NCBI GenBank assembly: GCA_902826155.1
Contig: CADEDU010000004.1
Coordinates: forward strand, 19,536-37,265
DNA from: an uncultured beta proteobacterium
Lineage (GTDB): Bacteria; Pseudomonadota; Gammaproteobacteria; Burkholderiales; SG8-39
Length of the DNA stretch: 17,730 nucleotides
Direction: 5' to 3'
Under the pieces are notes generated by a model. That model ran no database searches. It was not told the DNA's origin and saw only the letters and a program-made list of their open reading frames with translations. The translations under genes were made by a program, and so were the position numbers. Of the stretch, positions 7,118 through 13,998 are shown one piece after another. Each line of letters starts with the position of its first letter. Position 1 is the stretch's first letter.

Positions 7118-8137
7118 ATGTTCGAAACCACCATCGCGGGGAGCCTGCCCAAGCCGTCGTGGCTCGCCGAGCCCGACCGGCTCTGGGCGCCTTGGAAGCT
7201 GGCCGGCGCGGAGCTGGAGCAGGCCAAGCGCGACGCGGCGCTGCTCTGGCTCAAGGAGCAGGAGGACGCCGGCATCGACATCGTCACCGACGGCGAGCAG
7301 TACCGGCAGCACTTCGTGCACGGCTTTCTCGAATTCGTGGCGGGCATCGACTTCCAGAACAAGGTGAAGATGGGCATCCGCAACAACCGCTACGACGCGA
7401 TGGTGCCGGTCGTGACGGGGCCGCTGCGATTGACCGGGCGTGCTCACGCCGCCGAGGCGCAGCTCTTGCGCCGGCATACCTGGCGCAAGCTCAAGATCAC
7501 CATGCCCGGCCCGATGACGATCGTCGACACGATCGCCGACCGCCATTACGGCAGCAAGACAGCGCTGGCCATGGCGTTCGCCGACCTGCTCAATCAGGAA
7601 GCGCGCGCGCTGCAGGCCGACGGGGTCGATGTGATCCAGTTCGACGAGCCCGCGTTCAACGTCTACATGGACGAGGTGGGCAGCTGGGGCATCGAGGCGA
7701 TGCACCGCGCGATCGACGGCTTGTCGTGCAAGACGGCGGTGCACATCTGCTACGGCTACGGCATCGAGGCCAATATCGCCTGGAAGAAGACGTTAGGCAA
7801 CGAGTGGCGCCAGTACGAGCAGGTGTTTCCGGTACTCGCACGCAGCCGCATCGATCAGATCTCGCTCGAGTGCATCCACTCGCGCGTGCCGCTTGCGCTA
7901 CTGGAGTTATTGCGCGGCAAGGACGTGCTGGTCGGGGCGATCGATGTGGCGAGCGACGTGATCGAGACGCCCGAACAGGTGGCCGACACCATCGCGCAGG
8001 CGGCGCGCTACGTGCCCAAGGAGCGGCTGATCCCGTGCACCAATTGCGGCATGGCGCCGATGCGTCGCGACATCGCGCGCGCGAAGCTCGATGCGCTGGC
8101 GCAAGGGGCGGCGCTGGCGCGGAGTCGATTGGGGTAG
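7118..8137 (+). CDS. mesD: Core methionine synthase, MesD-like (MetE C-terminal domain family)
   Basis: A 339-residue stand-alone MetE-C-type barrel. Motifs: A-G-S-L-P-K-P-S-W-L-A-E-P (7-19), V-T-D-G-E-Q (56-61), M-P-G-P-M-T (129-134), I-Q-F-D-E-P-A-F (173-180), zinc ligands H209-x-C211 (V-H-I-C-Y-G-Y-G-I), E251 (I-S-L-E-C) and C310 (T-N-C-G-M-A-P). The extended match (PWKL, RQHFV, WKKTLG-EWRQYE, RGK-V-VGAIDVAS) is what I remember of MesD, a folate-independent methionine synthase of beta- and gammaproteobacteria. It methylates homocysteine from an unknown donor and needs its partner MesX (DUF1852). No MesX-like gene lies in this window. The ATG at 7118 is chosen from the Shine-Dalgarno site. 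The gene is divergent from the small ORF and MetE-like gene across an A/T-rich control region. The family is certain; the MesD assignment is probable and could be checked by phylogeny. Confidence 0.87.
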   Translation: MFETTIAGSLPKPSWLAEPDRLWAPWKLAGAELEQAKRDAALLWLKEQEDAGIDIVTDGEQYRQHFVHGFLEFVAGIDFQNKVKMGIRNNRYDAMVPVVTGPLRLTGRAHAAEAQLLRRHTWRKLKITMPGPMTIVDTIADRHYGSKTALAMAFADLLNQEARALQADGVDVIQFDEPAFNVYMDEVGSWGIEAMHRAIDGLSCKTAVHICYGYGIEANIAWKKTLGNEWRQYEQVFPVLARSRIDQISLECIHSRVPLALLELLRGKDVLVGAIDVASDVIETPEQVADTIAQAARYVPKERLIPCTNCGMAPMRRDIARAKLDALAQGAALARSRLG

Positions 8138-8192
8138 GCCAGCGGGACGAAGCAGTGGGACGAAACCGAGGCGCAACGGTCTCCGGATCGGA

Positions 8193-9527
8193 TCAGTGAC
8201 GCAGCACGCACTTGTCGTATAGCGCAGGAAAGCGACCTTCGGGGTCGTACTTCGCTTTCAGCGCTCGATACGCCTCGCCACCGAACGCGCGATCGAACGC
8301 GTCGCGGCTGTAGTAGCTGTCGGAGTAGAGCGACTTAATTCCGCCCAGCGCGGCGACCTTCGCTTCGATCAGCCGATTGAAGTGCCCGGCCGGGTGCGCC
8401 TCGCGCGTGCGCTTCACGTCCCAGAACCCGAAGTTGACGTAGAAGCGGCTTGAGTCCATCGGAAACAGCACGAATTCGCGTGCGCGTGGCCCGGGCTGGA
8501 TCGGGCAGACCCAGATCGGTGCGATCCCGATCTCGTCCAGAAAAAACGCCAGGAACTCGGCCCCTCGGTCGATCGGGATGTCGACGTCCTGGATCACCGA
8601 TTCGGAGTGCCAGCCGCTCAGCCGTTCGAGCCGGCGGGTCAATCCGACGCGCGCGTTCCATTTCATGATCTTCGTGTAGGTGCGCGAATTCAGCCGATCG
8701 CGCCCGTACAGTCGTCGGATGAGCGGCACCTGCGCGTACACGTTCTTCGAGCACCAGAACCAGTCGGTGTCCCAGCGCCAGATGTAGTCCGCGGTGCGCA
8801 GGTAATCGACGGGTTTGTCGAGCAGCGAGCGATAGTAGATCTGCTCGAACGTGTAATCGCTGGTTGCGGGAGCCTCGTCGACGAACCTGGCGCGATTGAC
8901 CACGAGCGTGCGCCGGTCGAACACCACGCCGTCGAGGAAATCGCAGTCGGACTCGCGTGCGGCCGCGATCGCGGCGAAGAAGCCGGCCGCATCGTCGAAC
9001 TTCTGATGCGTGACCTCGACGAACGGCGCGGTACGTAGCGTGGCTGCGCGAACGCGCAACGCATAACCAAGCGTGCCGTACGAGTTCGGAAAGCCGAAGA
9101 ACAGGTCGGCGTGCTCGTTGGTGGGGGAGCAGGTGCGGACCTTGCCGTCGGCGCACAGCACGTCGAGCTCGTGAATCGTCTCGTGCACCAGACCGTGGCG
9201 AAACGAAGTGGCCTCGATGCCCACACCGGCGACCGCGCCGCCGATCGTGATCGTCTTCAGCTCCGGTACAACGGCCGGCATGGCGCCATGGGCGAGCGTC
9301 GCCTCGACCAGCGATTCGTACGGGGTCATGCCTTCGACGTCGACCCAGCCCTGGTCCGCATCGACGGCGAGCACGTGATTGAAGTGCCGCACATCCAGCT
9401 TCTGCCGCTGCGCTCGAGCCCGGTCGCGAAACAGGTTGGAGGTGTGCTTGGCGAGCGCGACCGAGCGGTCCGAACCGGCCGCGAGCGAAGCGGCAAGCGC
9501 AGCGGTGCGCTCAGCGTAGGTGTTCAC
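8193..9527 (-). CDS. tmsA: FAD-linked oxidoreductase, TmsA/BfaA-like 10-methylene fatty acid reductase
   Basis: A 444-residue FAD-binding (PCMH-type) protein. The segment T-I-G-G-A-V-A-G-V-G-I-E (94-105) followed by S-F-R-H-G is the FAD pyrophosphate site, and F-P-N-S-Y-G-T-L-G-Y (146-155) is conserved. Further on, S-D-Y-T, I-Y-Y-R-S and W-R-W-D-T-D-W-F-W-C-S match what I recall of Mycobacterium tuberculosis Rv0449c and actinobacterial TmsA/BfaA. Those proteins reduce the 10-methylene acyl chain to 10-methyl, using NADPH. The family also resembles DHCR24/Diminuto sterol reductases. The frame is open upstream to 9800, but that stretch reads like a shadow of the preceding gene. The GTG at 9527 overlaps the upstream TGA as GTGA, which indicates translational coupling. 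It is the second gene of a two-gene operon with the Cfa-like methyltransferase. The C-terminus (K-Y-D-P-E-G-R-F to the end) is complete. Confidence 0.88.
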   Translation of the reverse strand: MNTYAERTAALAASLAAGSDRSVALAKHTSNLFRDRARAQRQKLDVRHFNHVLAVDADQGWVDVEGMTPYESLVEATLAHGAMPAVVPELKTITIGGAVAGVGIEATSFRHGLVHETIHELDVLCADGKVRTCSPTNEHADLFFGFPNSYGTLGYALRVRAATLRTAPFVEVTHQKFDDAAGFFAAIAAARESDCDFLDGVVFDRRTLVVNRARFVDEAPATSDYTFEQIYYRSLLDKPVDYLRTADYIWRWDTDWFWCSKNVYAQVPLIRRLYGRDRLNSRTYTKIMKWNARVGLTRRLERLSGWHSESVIQDVDIPIDRGAEFLAFFLDEIGIAPIWVCPIQPGPRAREFVLFPMDSSRFYVNFGFWDVKRTREAHPAGHFNRLIEAKVAALGGIKSLYSDSYYSRDAFDRAFGGEAYRALKAKYDPEGRFPALYDKCVLRH

Positions 9528-10789
9528 GCCGCAGCCTCGGTACGCGCCGGCGCGGCCGTCGTCGTGCGCTCGGCCAACTCGCGTTCGTAGATGAAGGCGC
9601 GGCTCATCGGATAGGTCGCCCGCGTCAGATTGCCCTTGCTGAAGGTGATCTGGAACAGATGGGTGACGCCGTTCGATGCGCGGAACATCTCGGCGCAGCC
9701 CCATAGATACGTGCGCCAGATGCGCCGGAAGCGCTCGTCGAACTTCTTCGGATCGATCGCATTGATGCGTTGCCAGTTCCGATCGAACCGCTCGGCCCAC
9801 GCCTCCAGGGTCAGCACGTAGTGCCGGCGCAGATTCTCGATGTCCACGATGTCCAGGCCATGGCGCTCCATCGCCTGAATGGTTTCCGCGAGCGATGGGA
9901 TCCAGCCGCCGGGGAACACGTGATCGCGGATGAAGAATTCGGTTTCGCGATGGCCGACGTGCCCGATGAAATGCAGCATGCCCAATCCACCGGGCTTGAG
10001 CGAGTCGGCATGTGCCTTGACGACGGCGTCGATCTGGTCGCGACCGGCATGCTCGAGCACGCCGATCGAGACGACCTTGTCGAATTGGCCGTGCACCTCA
10101 CGGAAATCGGCCTCGACCACCTTGAGTCGGTCGCGATGCGCTGAACCCTCGATGCGCTCGGCGACCGCTTGTATCTGTTCGGTCGTCGTGTTCGTGCCGG
10201 TGACGGTTACGCCGTGGCGTTCGGCTGCATGAAACATGAATCCACCGAAGCCGCAGCCGATGTCGATGACCGATTCGCCCGGCGCGAGCCGCACCTTTCT
10301 GCACACGTGCTCGACCTTGTTGCGCTGCGCCTCCTCGAGCGTGCGCGTGCCTTCCTTCCAGTACGCGCAGGTATACATCATCAATGGATCGTCGAGCCAC
10401 AGTCGATAGAACTCGGTGCCCAAGCCGTAATGGAAGCGCGCGTTGTCCTTGGCGGTTGCGAAATCGGTGTTGCCGTGCGTGACTTCGTGCCAGCGATTGC
10501 GCAGCGTCACCAGCGGATTGGGCAGATCGAACTCGCGCGTGGTGCCCAGACTGAACATCGCGGGCAGTTCGCCGTCGACGTCGATCTCGCCGTTGAAGTA
10601 ACCATCGAGCAGCCCGATGTGCCCGAACACGACAGTGCGCCATTGCGCGCGCCGCGACTTGAAGCGGATGCCGAAACGATTGGGCGGTTCGCCAGCCTGC
10701 AACGTCGAGCCATCGGCGAAAGACACGCTGAACGGCACCGTAGTGCCGGCGCCGATGGCCGCGAACCGCGCGTGGAGTGGGGCCTTCAT
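9524..10789 (-). CDS. tmsB: Cfa-like SAM-dependent fatty acid methyltransferase, TmsB/BfaB/UfaA1-like
   Basis: A 421-residue cyclopropane-fatty-acid-synthase family protein. It has the N-terminal lipid-binding part (about 1-115), then H-Y-G-L-G-T-E-F-Y-R-L-W-L (120-132) and Y-T-C-A-Y-W (139-144). The SAM site is V-I-D-I-G-C-G-F-G-G (174-183), followed by S-I-G-V-L-E-H-A-G (241-249), G-G-W-I-P-S (294-299) and R-R-H-Y-V-L-T-L-E-A-W (321-331). Family catalytic residues (Cys141, Glu246, His273, Tyr324) are in place. Taken alone it could make cyclopropane fatty acids. The 4-bp overlap with an Rv0449c/TmsA-type reductase points instead to methylenation of an oleoyl or vaccenoyl phospholipid, the first step to 10-methyl branched acids (tuberculostearate-type). 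The ATG at 10789 has a strong AAGGAG (10796-10801 on the complement) at 6 nt. The operon is divergent from an SDR gene. Confidence 0.9.
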   Translation of the reverse strand: MKAPLHARFAAIGAGTTVPFSVSFADGSTLQAGEPPNRFGIRFKSRRAQWRTVVFGHIGLLDGYFNGEIDVDGELPAMFSLGTTREFDLPNPLVTLRNRWHEVTHGNTDFATAKDNARFHYGLGTEFYRLWLDDPLMMYTCAYWKEGTRTLEEAQRNKVEHVCRKVRLAPGESVIDIGCGFGGFMFHAAERHGVTVTGTNTTTEQIQAVAERIEGSAHRDRLKVVEADFREVHGQFDKVVSIGVLEHAGRDQIDAVVKAHADSLKPGGLGMLHFIGHVGHRETEFFIRDHVFPGGWIPSLAETIQAMERHGLDIVDIENLRRHYVLTLEAWAERFDRNWQRINAIDPKKFDERFRRIWRTYLWGCAEMFRASNGVTHLFQITFSKGNLTRATYPMSRAFIYERELAERTTTAAPARTEAAA

Positions 10790-10795
10790 ACCTCT

Positions 10796-10801
10796 CTCCT
10801 T
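10796..10801 (-). promoter_or_regulatory. Strong Shine-Dalgarno site of the fatty-acid methyltransferase gene
   Basis: AAGGAG on the complement, 6 nt before the ATG at 10789. It fixes the start and suggests efficient translation of the first gene of the operon. Confidence 0.75.
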
Positions 10802-10990
10802 CGTCCTTTGTTATGGTGCGCGGTCTTGAAGTATAGCCAGACCGATCGGTGGATCGGGACACGCGCGGTCGATCGATACAATGCGCGCGGATAAGCGGCG
10901 CGTCGACTTGCAACTTGTACCTTGGTCTTATGAGCGGCGGCGTCTTTCTTTCAAGCAACCTTGAACATGAGTTCGCAAAGGAGCGATCCG
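10802..10990. promoter_or_regulatory. Divergent promoter region with perfect ACCGATCGGT palindrome
   Basis: ACCGATCGGT at 10841-10850 is a perfect 10-bp palindrome of the kind bound by TetR-family repressors. On the complement, TATACT (10835-10830) is a plausible -10 for the methyltransferase operon, and the palindrome would fall between its -35 and -10. On the + strand, TACAAT (10877-10882) is a possible -10 for the SDR gene, with the palindrome just upstream of its -35 position. No strong -35 is visible on either strand, so an activator or weak promoters are possible. Confidence 0.4.
10977..10983 (+). promoter_or_regulatory. Shine-Dalgarno site that decides the SDR start
   Basis: AAAGGAG ends 7 nt before the ATG at 10991. 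It favours that start over the in-frame TTG at 10961 and ATG at 10967, which lack a ribosome-binding site. Confidence 0.75.
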
Positions 10991-11686
10991 ATGAGCAGCA
11001 ATGAAACCGTGCTGGTGGTGGGGACGGGCGGCGGACTGAGCGCTTCGATCGCGCGACGATTCGCGCGCGAGGGCTCGCGCATCGTGCTGGCCTCGCGCTC
11101 GCCCGACAAAATCGCAGCGCTGGCGAGCGAGACCAAGGCAACCGTGGTCCGCTGCGACTCGTCCGATCGCGCACAGGTCGAGGCGATGTTCGCCGCATGC
11201 GAGGCGGGCCCGGGCGTGCCCGACGTCGTGGTCTACAACCCGAGTTTTCGCACGCGGGGTCCGTTCGTCGATCTCGACCCGGAAGCGGTGAAGAAGACGA
11301 TCGAAGTCTCGGCGTACGGCGGCTTTCTGGTGGCGCAGCAGGCGGCCAGGCGCATGCTGGCCAAGGGCAGTGGCGTGTTGCTCTTCACCGGTGCGTCGGC
11401 GAGTGTGAAGGGTTATGCGCAGTCGGCGCCGTTCGCGATGGGCAAGTTCGCGCTGCGCGGGCTGGCGCAGAGTCTGGCGCGCGAACTGCAACCGAAGAAC
11501 ATCCACGTCGCGCACTTCGTGATCGACGGCGGCATCCGTTCGCCTGGCCGCCAACCTCCGGCGGACCAGCCCGACGCATTGTTGGAGCCCGACGCGATCG
11601 CCGAGACGTATTTCCACGTCGCGCGGCAGCCGCGCAGCGCCTGGACCTGGGAGATCGAGTTGCGTCCGTGGGTCGAGCGGTTCTGA
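10991..11686 (+). CDS. Atypical short-chain dehydrogenase/reductase with Phe in place of the catalytic Tyr
   Basis: A 231-residue Rossmann-fold SDR. The nucleotide loop is G-T-G-G-G-L-S (11-17), which deviates from T-G-x3-G-x-G. A basic R-S-P (36-38) after the second strand hints at NADP(H). The usual N-N-A-G is replaced by Y-N-P-S (82-85). The active-site Ser136 lies in G-A-S-A-S, but the Y-x3-K motif reads F148-A-M-G-K152, so the proton-donating Tyr is missing while the Lys is kept. The segment A-R-E-L-Q-P-K-N-I-H-V-A-H-F-V-I-D-G-G (163-181) is typical of a known atypical SDR branch in which Phe is usual, so this is probably lineage-specific rather than a fresh mutation. Its reaction is unknown; it may be a non-redox or binding protein. 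Its TGA overlaps the ATG of the next gene, so the two are coupled. It is divergent from the branched fatty acid operon. Confidence 0.85.
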   Translation: MSSNETVLVVGTGGGLSASIARRFAREGSRIVLASRSPDKIAALASETKATVVRCDSSDRAQVEAMFAACEAGPGVPDVVVYNPSFRTRGPFVDLDPEAVKKTIEVSAYGGFLVAQQAARRMLAKGSGVLLFTGASASVKGYAQSAPFAMGKFALRGLAQSLARELQPKNIHVAHFVIDGGIRSPGRQPPADQPDALLEPDAIAETYFHVARQPRSAWTWEIELRPWVERF

Positions 11687-12645
11687 TGTCCACCGGATCG
11701 CCCCTGATCCACTACGAGCACGGCATCAGCGCACTCGATGCGCAGTACGAGCGCCCGATGCTCGCGGCGATTCACCTCATCGTCGAGGATGGACATGCAG
11801 CGGTAGTCGATACCGGCACCAACTACTCGGTGCCCGCGACTCTCGCGGCACTGCGTTCGCTTGGTATCGTGCCCGAGCAGGTCGACTACGTCGTGCTCAC
11901 GCACATCCATCTGGACCATGCGGGTGGTGCCGGATTGTTGATGCAGCAATGTCCGGGCGCCAAGCTGACCGTGCATCCGCGCGGCGCGCGCCACATGATC
12001 GATCCCACGCGGTTGTGGGAGGCCACGGTGGCTGTCTATGGCGCGGAGCGTGCGCGTGCGGTGTACGGGGAGATCGTGCCGATCACCAAGAACCGCATCA
12101 TCGAAACCGGCGACGGCGTGACGATCGAATTAGGCGGACGCACGCTGCTGTTTCGCGATACGCCCGGACACGCCCGCCATCAGGTGGCGATCATCGATTC
12201 ACGCTCCGGCCATGCGTTCGTCGGCGACACGTTCGGACTGTCGTATCGGGAACTCGATCACGCCGGTCGCGCGTTCATTCTGCCTACGTCGAGTCCGACG
12301 CAGTTCGAGCCGCAGGCGCTGCACCAATCGCTCGATCTGATCGCAAGTTACCAGCCCGAAGCCGTCTACCTCACCCACTTCAGCCAGGTGCGCGAGGTGC
12401 CCAGGTTGGTCGCCAACTTGCATCGCATGGTGGATGCCTATGCGGCGCTCGGACGCGCCCACGCGAACGACGGCGACGCGCGCTACGCCAGGTTATTGAA
12501 TGGCATGCGCGGCCTGATGCTGGGCGAAGCGCGTCAGCAAGGCTTGCCGCACCCCGAGAAACAACTCCTCGAGGTGCTGGGCATCGACATCGAACTCAAC
12601 GCGCAGGGGCTGGTCGCGTGGCTCGATGCAGGTGCGAAGGGGTAG
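11686..12645 (+). CDS. Metallo-beta-lactamase-fold hydrolase
   Basis: A 319-residue MBL-fold protein. The metal motif H73-x-H75-x-D77-H78 lies in L-T-H-I-H-L-D-H-A-G-G, followed by H162 (T-P-G-H), D181 (F-V-G-D-T-F-G) and H231 (Y-L-T-H-F), a complete binuclear site. The N-terminal strand pattern with V-D-T-G (41-44) is standard. No signal peptide is visible, so it is probably cytoplasmic and not an antibiotic-type beta-lactamase; thioester or other ester hydrolysis is the general expectation. A C-terminal helical extension (about 235-319) follows the catalytic core. The ATG shares one base with the stop of the SDR gene (TGATG), so translation is coupled and the two proteins probably act on the same pathway. 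An earlier in-frame start would lie inside the SDR gene. The gene is convergent with the thiolase, with a 25-bp gap. Confidence 0.9.
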   Translation: MSTGSPLIHYEHGISALDAQYERPMLAAIHLIVEDGHAAVVDTGTNYSVPATLAALRSLGIVPEQVDYVVLTHIHLDHAGGAGLLMQQCPGAKLTVHPRGARHMIDPTRLWEATVAVYGAERARAVYGEIVPITKNRIIETGDGVTIELGGRTLLFRDTPGHARHQVAIIDSRSGHAFVGDTFGLSYRELDHAGRAFILPTSSPTQFEPQALHQSLDLIASYQPEAVYLTHFSQVREVPRLVANLHRMVDAYAALGRAHANDGDARYARLLNGMRGLMLGEARQQGLPHPEKQLLEVLGIDIELNAQGLVAWLDAGAKG

Positions 12646-12670
12646 CTGCGAGACGGGATGACCGGGTGCG

Positions 12671-13873
12671 TTACACGCGCTCGAGCAGCATGGCGATACC
12701 CTGGCCCACGCCGATGCACATGGTGCAGATGGCGTAGCGCCCTTTCTTGCGCTGCAGCTGGATCATCGCGGTGGTGGCCAATCGGGCTCCGCTCATGCCG
12801 AGCGGATGGCCCAGCGCGATCGCGCCGCCTTGCGCATTCACGTGCGGGGCGTCGTCGGGCAGGTTGAGCATGCGGGTGACGGCCAGGCCCTGCGCGGCGA
12901 ACGCTTCGTTCAGTTCGATCACGTCCACCTGATCGAGCTTGACCTTGGTGCGTTCGAGCAGCAGTTGCACGGCCGGCGCCGGCCCGATCCCCATGATGCG
13001 CGGTGGCACGCCCGCTACCGCAGTGGCGACCACGCGTGCTCTCGGCGTAAGGCCGAAGCGCTTTGCGCTTGCCTCATCGGCCAGCAGCAGCGCGCACGCA
13101 CCGTCGTTCACACCAGAGGCGTTGCCGGCAGTCACCGTGCCTTCGGGCTTGACCACACCCTTGAGCTTGGCGAGGTTCTCCATCGAGGTCTGACGCGGAT
13201 GCTCGTCGGCCGCGAAGATCTTCGGGTCGCCTTTGCCCTGCGGGATCGTGACCGGCGTGATCTCTTCCTTGAAGTGTCCCGACTCGAACGCGGCGAAATA
13301 GCGCTGCTGGCTGCGCAGCGCAAACGCGTCCTGGTCCTGGCGGGCGATCTTGAATTCCTCGGCGACGTTTTCGGCGGTCTCGGGCATCGAGTCGACACCG
13401 TGCTGCTTTTTCATGAGCGGGTTGATGAAGCGCCAGCCGATGGTGGTGTCGTGGATCTGCGCATTGCGCGAGAACGCGGAGTCGGCCTTGTTCATGACGA
13501 ACGGTGCGCGCGACATGCTTTCCACGCCACCTGCAATGCCGATGCCGATGTCACCCGACATGATCGCGCGCGCGATGTAGTTCACCGCGTCCAGCCCCGA
13601 GCCGCAGAGACGGTTGACGGTCGCGCCGGGCACGCTGTGCGGCAGACCTGCAAGCAGCGAAGCCATGCGCGCGACGTTGCGATTGTCTTCGCCGGCCTGA
13701 TTGGCGTTGCCGTAGCACACGTCGCCGAGCTGGCTCCAGTCGACCTTGGCGTTACGGACCATGAGCGATTTGATCGGCAGTGCGGCGAGATCGTCGGTGC
13801 GGATCGACGACAGCGCGCCGCCGTAACGGCCGATCGGAGTGCGGGTGGCATCGCAGATGAAAGCTTGGGACAT
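12671..13873 (-). CDS. pcaF: 3-oxoadipyl-CoA / acetyl-CoA acyltransferase (PcaF/PaaJ-type thiolase)
   Basis: A 400-residue thiolase, exactly the PcaF length. The nucleophile is C90 (N-R-L-C-G-S-G), the His site is G355-H356-P-L-G, and the second Cys is C386 ([10 protein letters not shown]). F-I-C-D-A-x-R-T-P-I-G-R-x-G-G-A-L (5-21), [13 protein letters not shown] (58-70), [13 protein letters not shown] and V-D-S-M-P-E-T-A are hallmarks of the 3-oxoadipyl-CoA thiolases of aromatic degradation. These cleave 3-oxoadipyl-CoA with CoA into succinyl-CoA and acetyl-CoA. No other beta-ketoadipate or phenylacetate gene is in the window, so a role in general beta-oxidation cannot be excluded. The ATG at 13873 has AGGAG (complement of 13881-13885) 7 nt upstream. 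That site lies in a short imperfect dyad, TCCTG-T-CAGGA (13882-13892). Confidence 0.93.
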   Translation of the reverse strand: MSQAFICDATRTPIGRYGGALSSIRTDDLAALPIKSLMVRNAKVDWSQLGDVCYGNANQAGEDNRNVARMASLLAGLPHSVPGATVNRLCGSGLDAVNYIARAIMSGDIGIGIAGGVESMSRAPFVMNKADSAFSRNAQIHDTTIGWRFINPLMKKQHGVDSMPETAENVAEEFKIARQDQDAFALRSQQRYFAAFESGHFKEEITPVTIPQGKGDPKIFAADEHPRQTSMENLAKLKGVVKPEGTVTAGNASGVNDGACALLLADEASAKRFGLTPRARVVATAVAGVPPRIMGIGPAPAVQLLLERTKVKLDQVDVIELNEAFAAQGLAVTRMLNLPDDAPHVNAQGGAIALGHPLGMSGARLATTAMIQLQRKKGRYAICTMCIGVGQGIAMLLERV

Positions 13874-13917
13874 GGTCGACTCCTGTCAGGACGATCTCGG
13901 AACGGGTGGAACAAGCT

Positions 13918-13935
13918 CCCCGGCACATCGGGGAT
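13918..13935 (-). terminator. Hairpin between mrfB-like and thiolase genes, possible weak terminator
   Basis: TCCCCG (13918-13923) and CGGGGA (13930-13935) form a 6-bp stem with a 6-nt loop. It lies 63 nt after the stop of the leftward exonuclease gene and before the thiolase start. No T-run follows, so its strength as an intrinsic terminator is doubtful. The rest of the 125-bp gap shows nothing clear. Confidence 0.35.
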
Positions 13936-13998
13936 TCGCCGCGGCGTGAGCGCACCCGGGCAAGCGAGGCACGCGGGCGGGCGAGGGATCGGCGATGA

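Noticed and set aside
8112..8144. Inverted repeat CGCTGGC/GCCAGCG around the stop of the MesD-like gene
   Set aside because: The stem is only 7 bp with a 19-nt loop and no T-tract, and one arm is in coding sequence. Such matches are common in G+C-rich DNA.
9528..9800. N-terminal extension of the FAD reductase back to the start at 9800
   Set aside because: The extra 91 residues are a low-complexity shadow of the methyltransferase gene. The GTG at 9527 gives a normal family N-terminus and a GTGA overlap.
10877..10882. TACAAT as a confident -10 element for the SDR gene
   Set aside because: No -35 hexamer lies at proper spacing, so I list it only as a possibility within the divergent promoter region.
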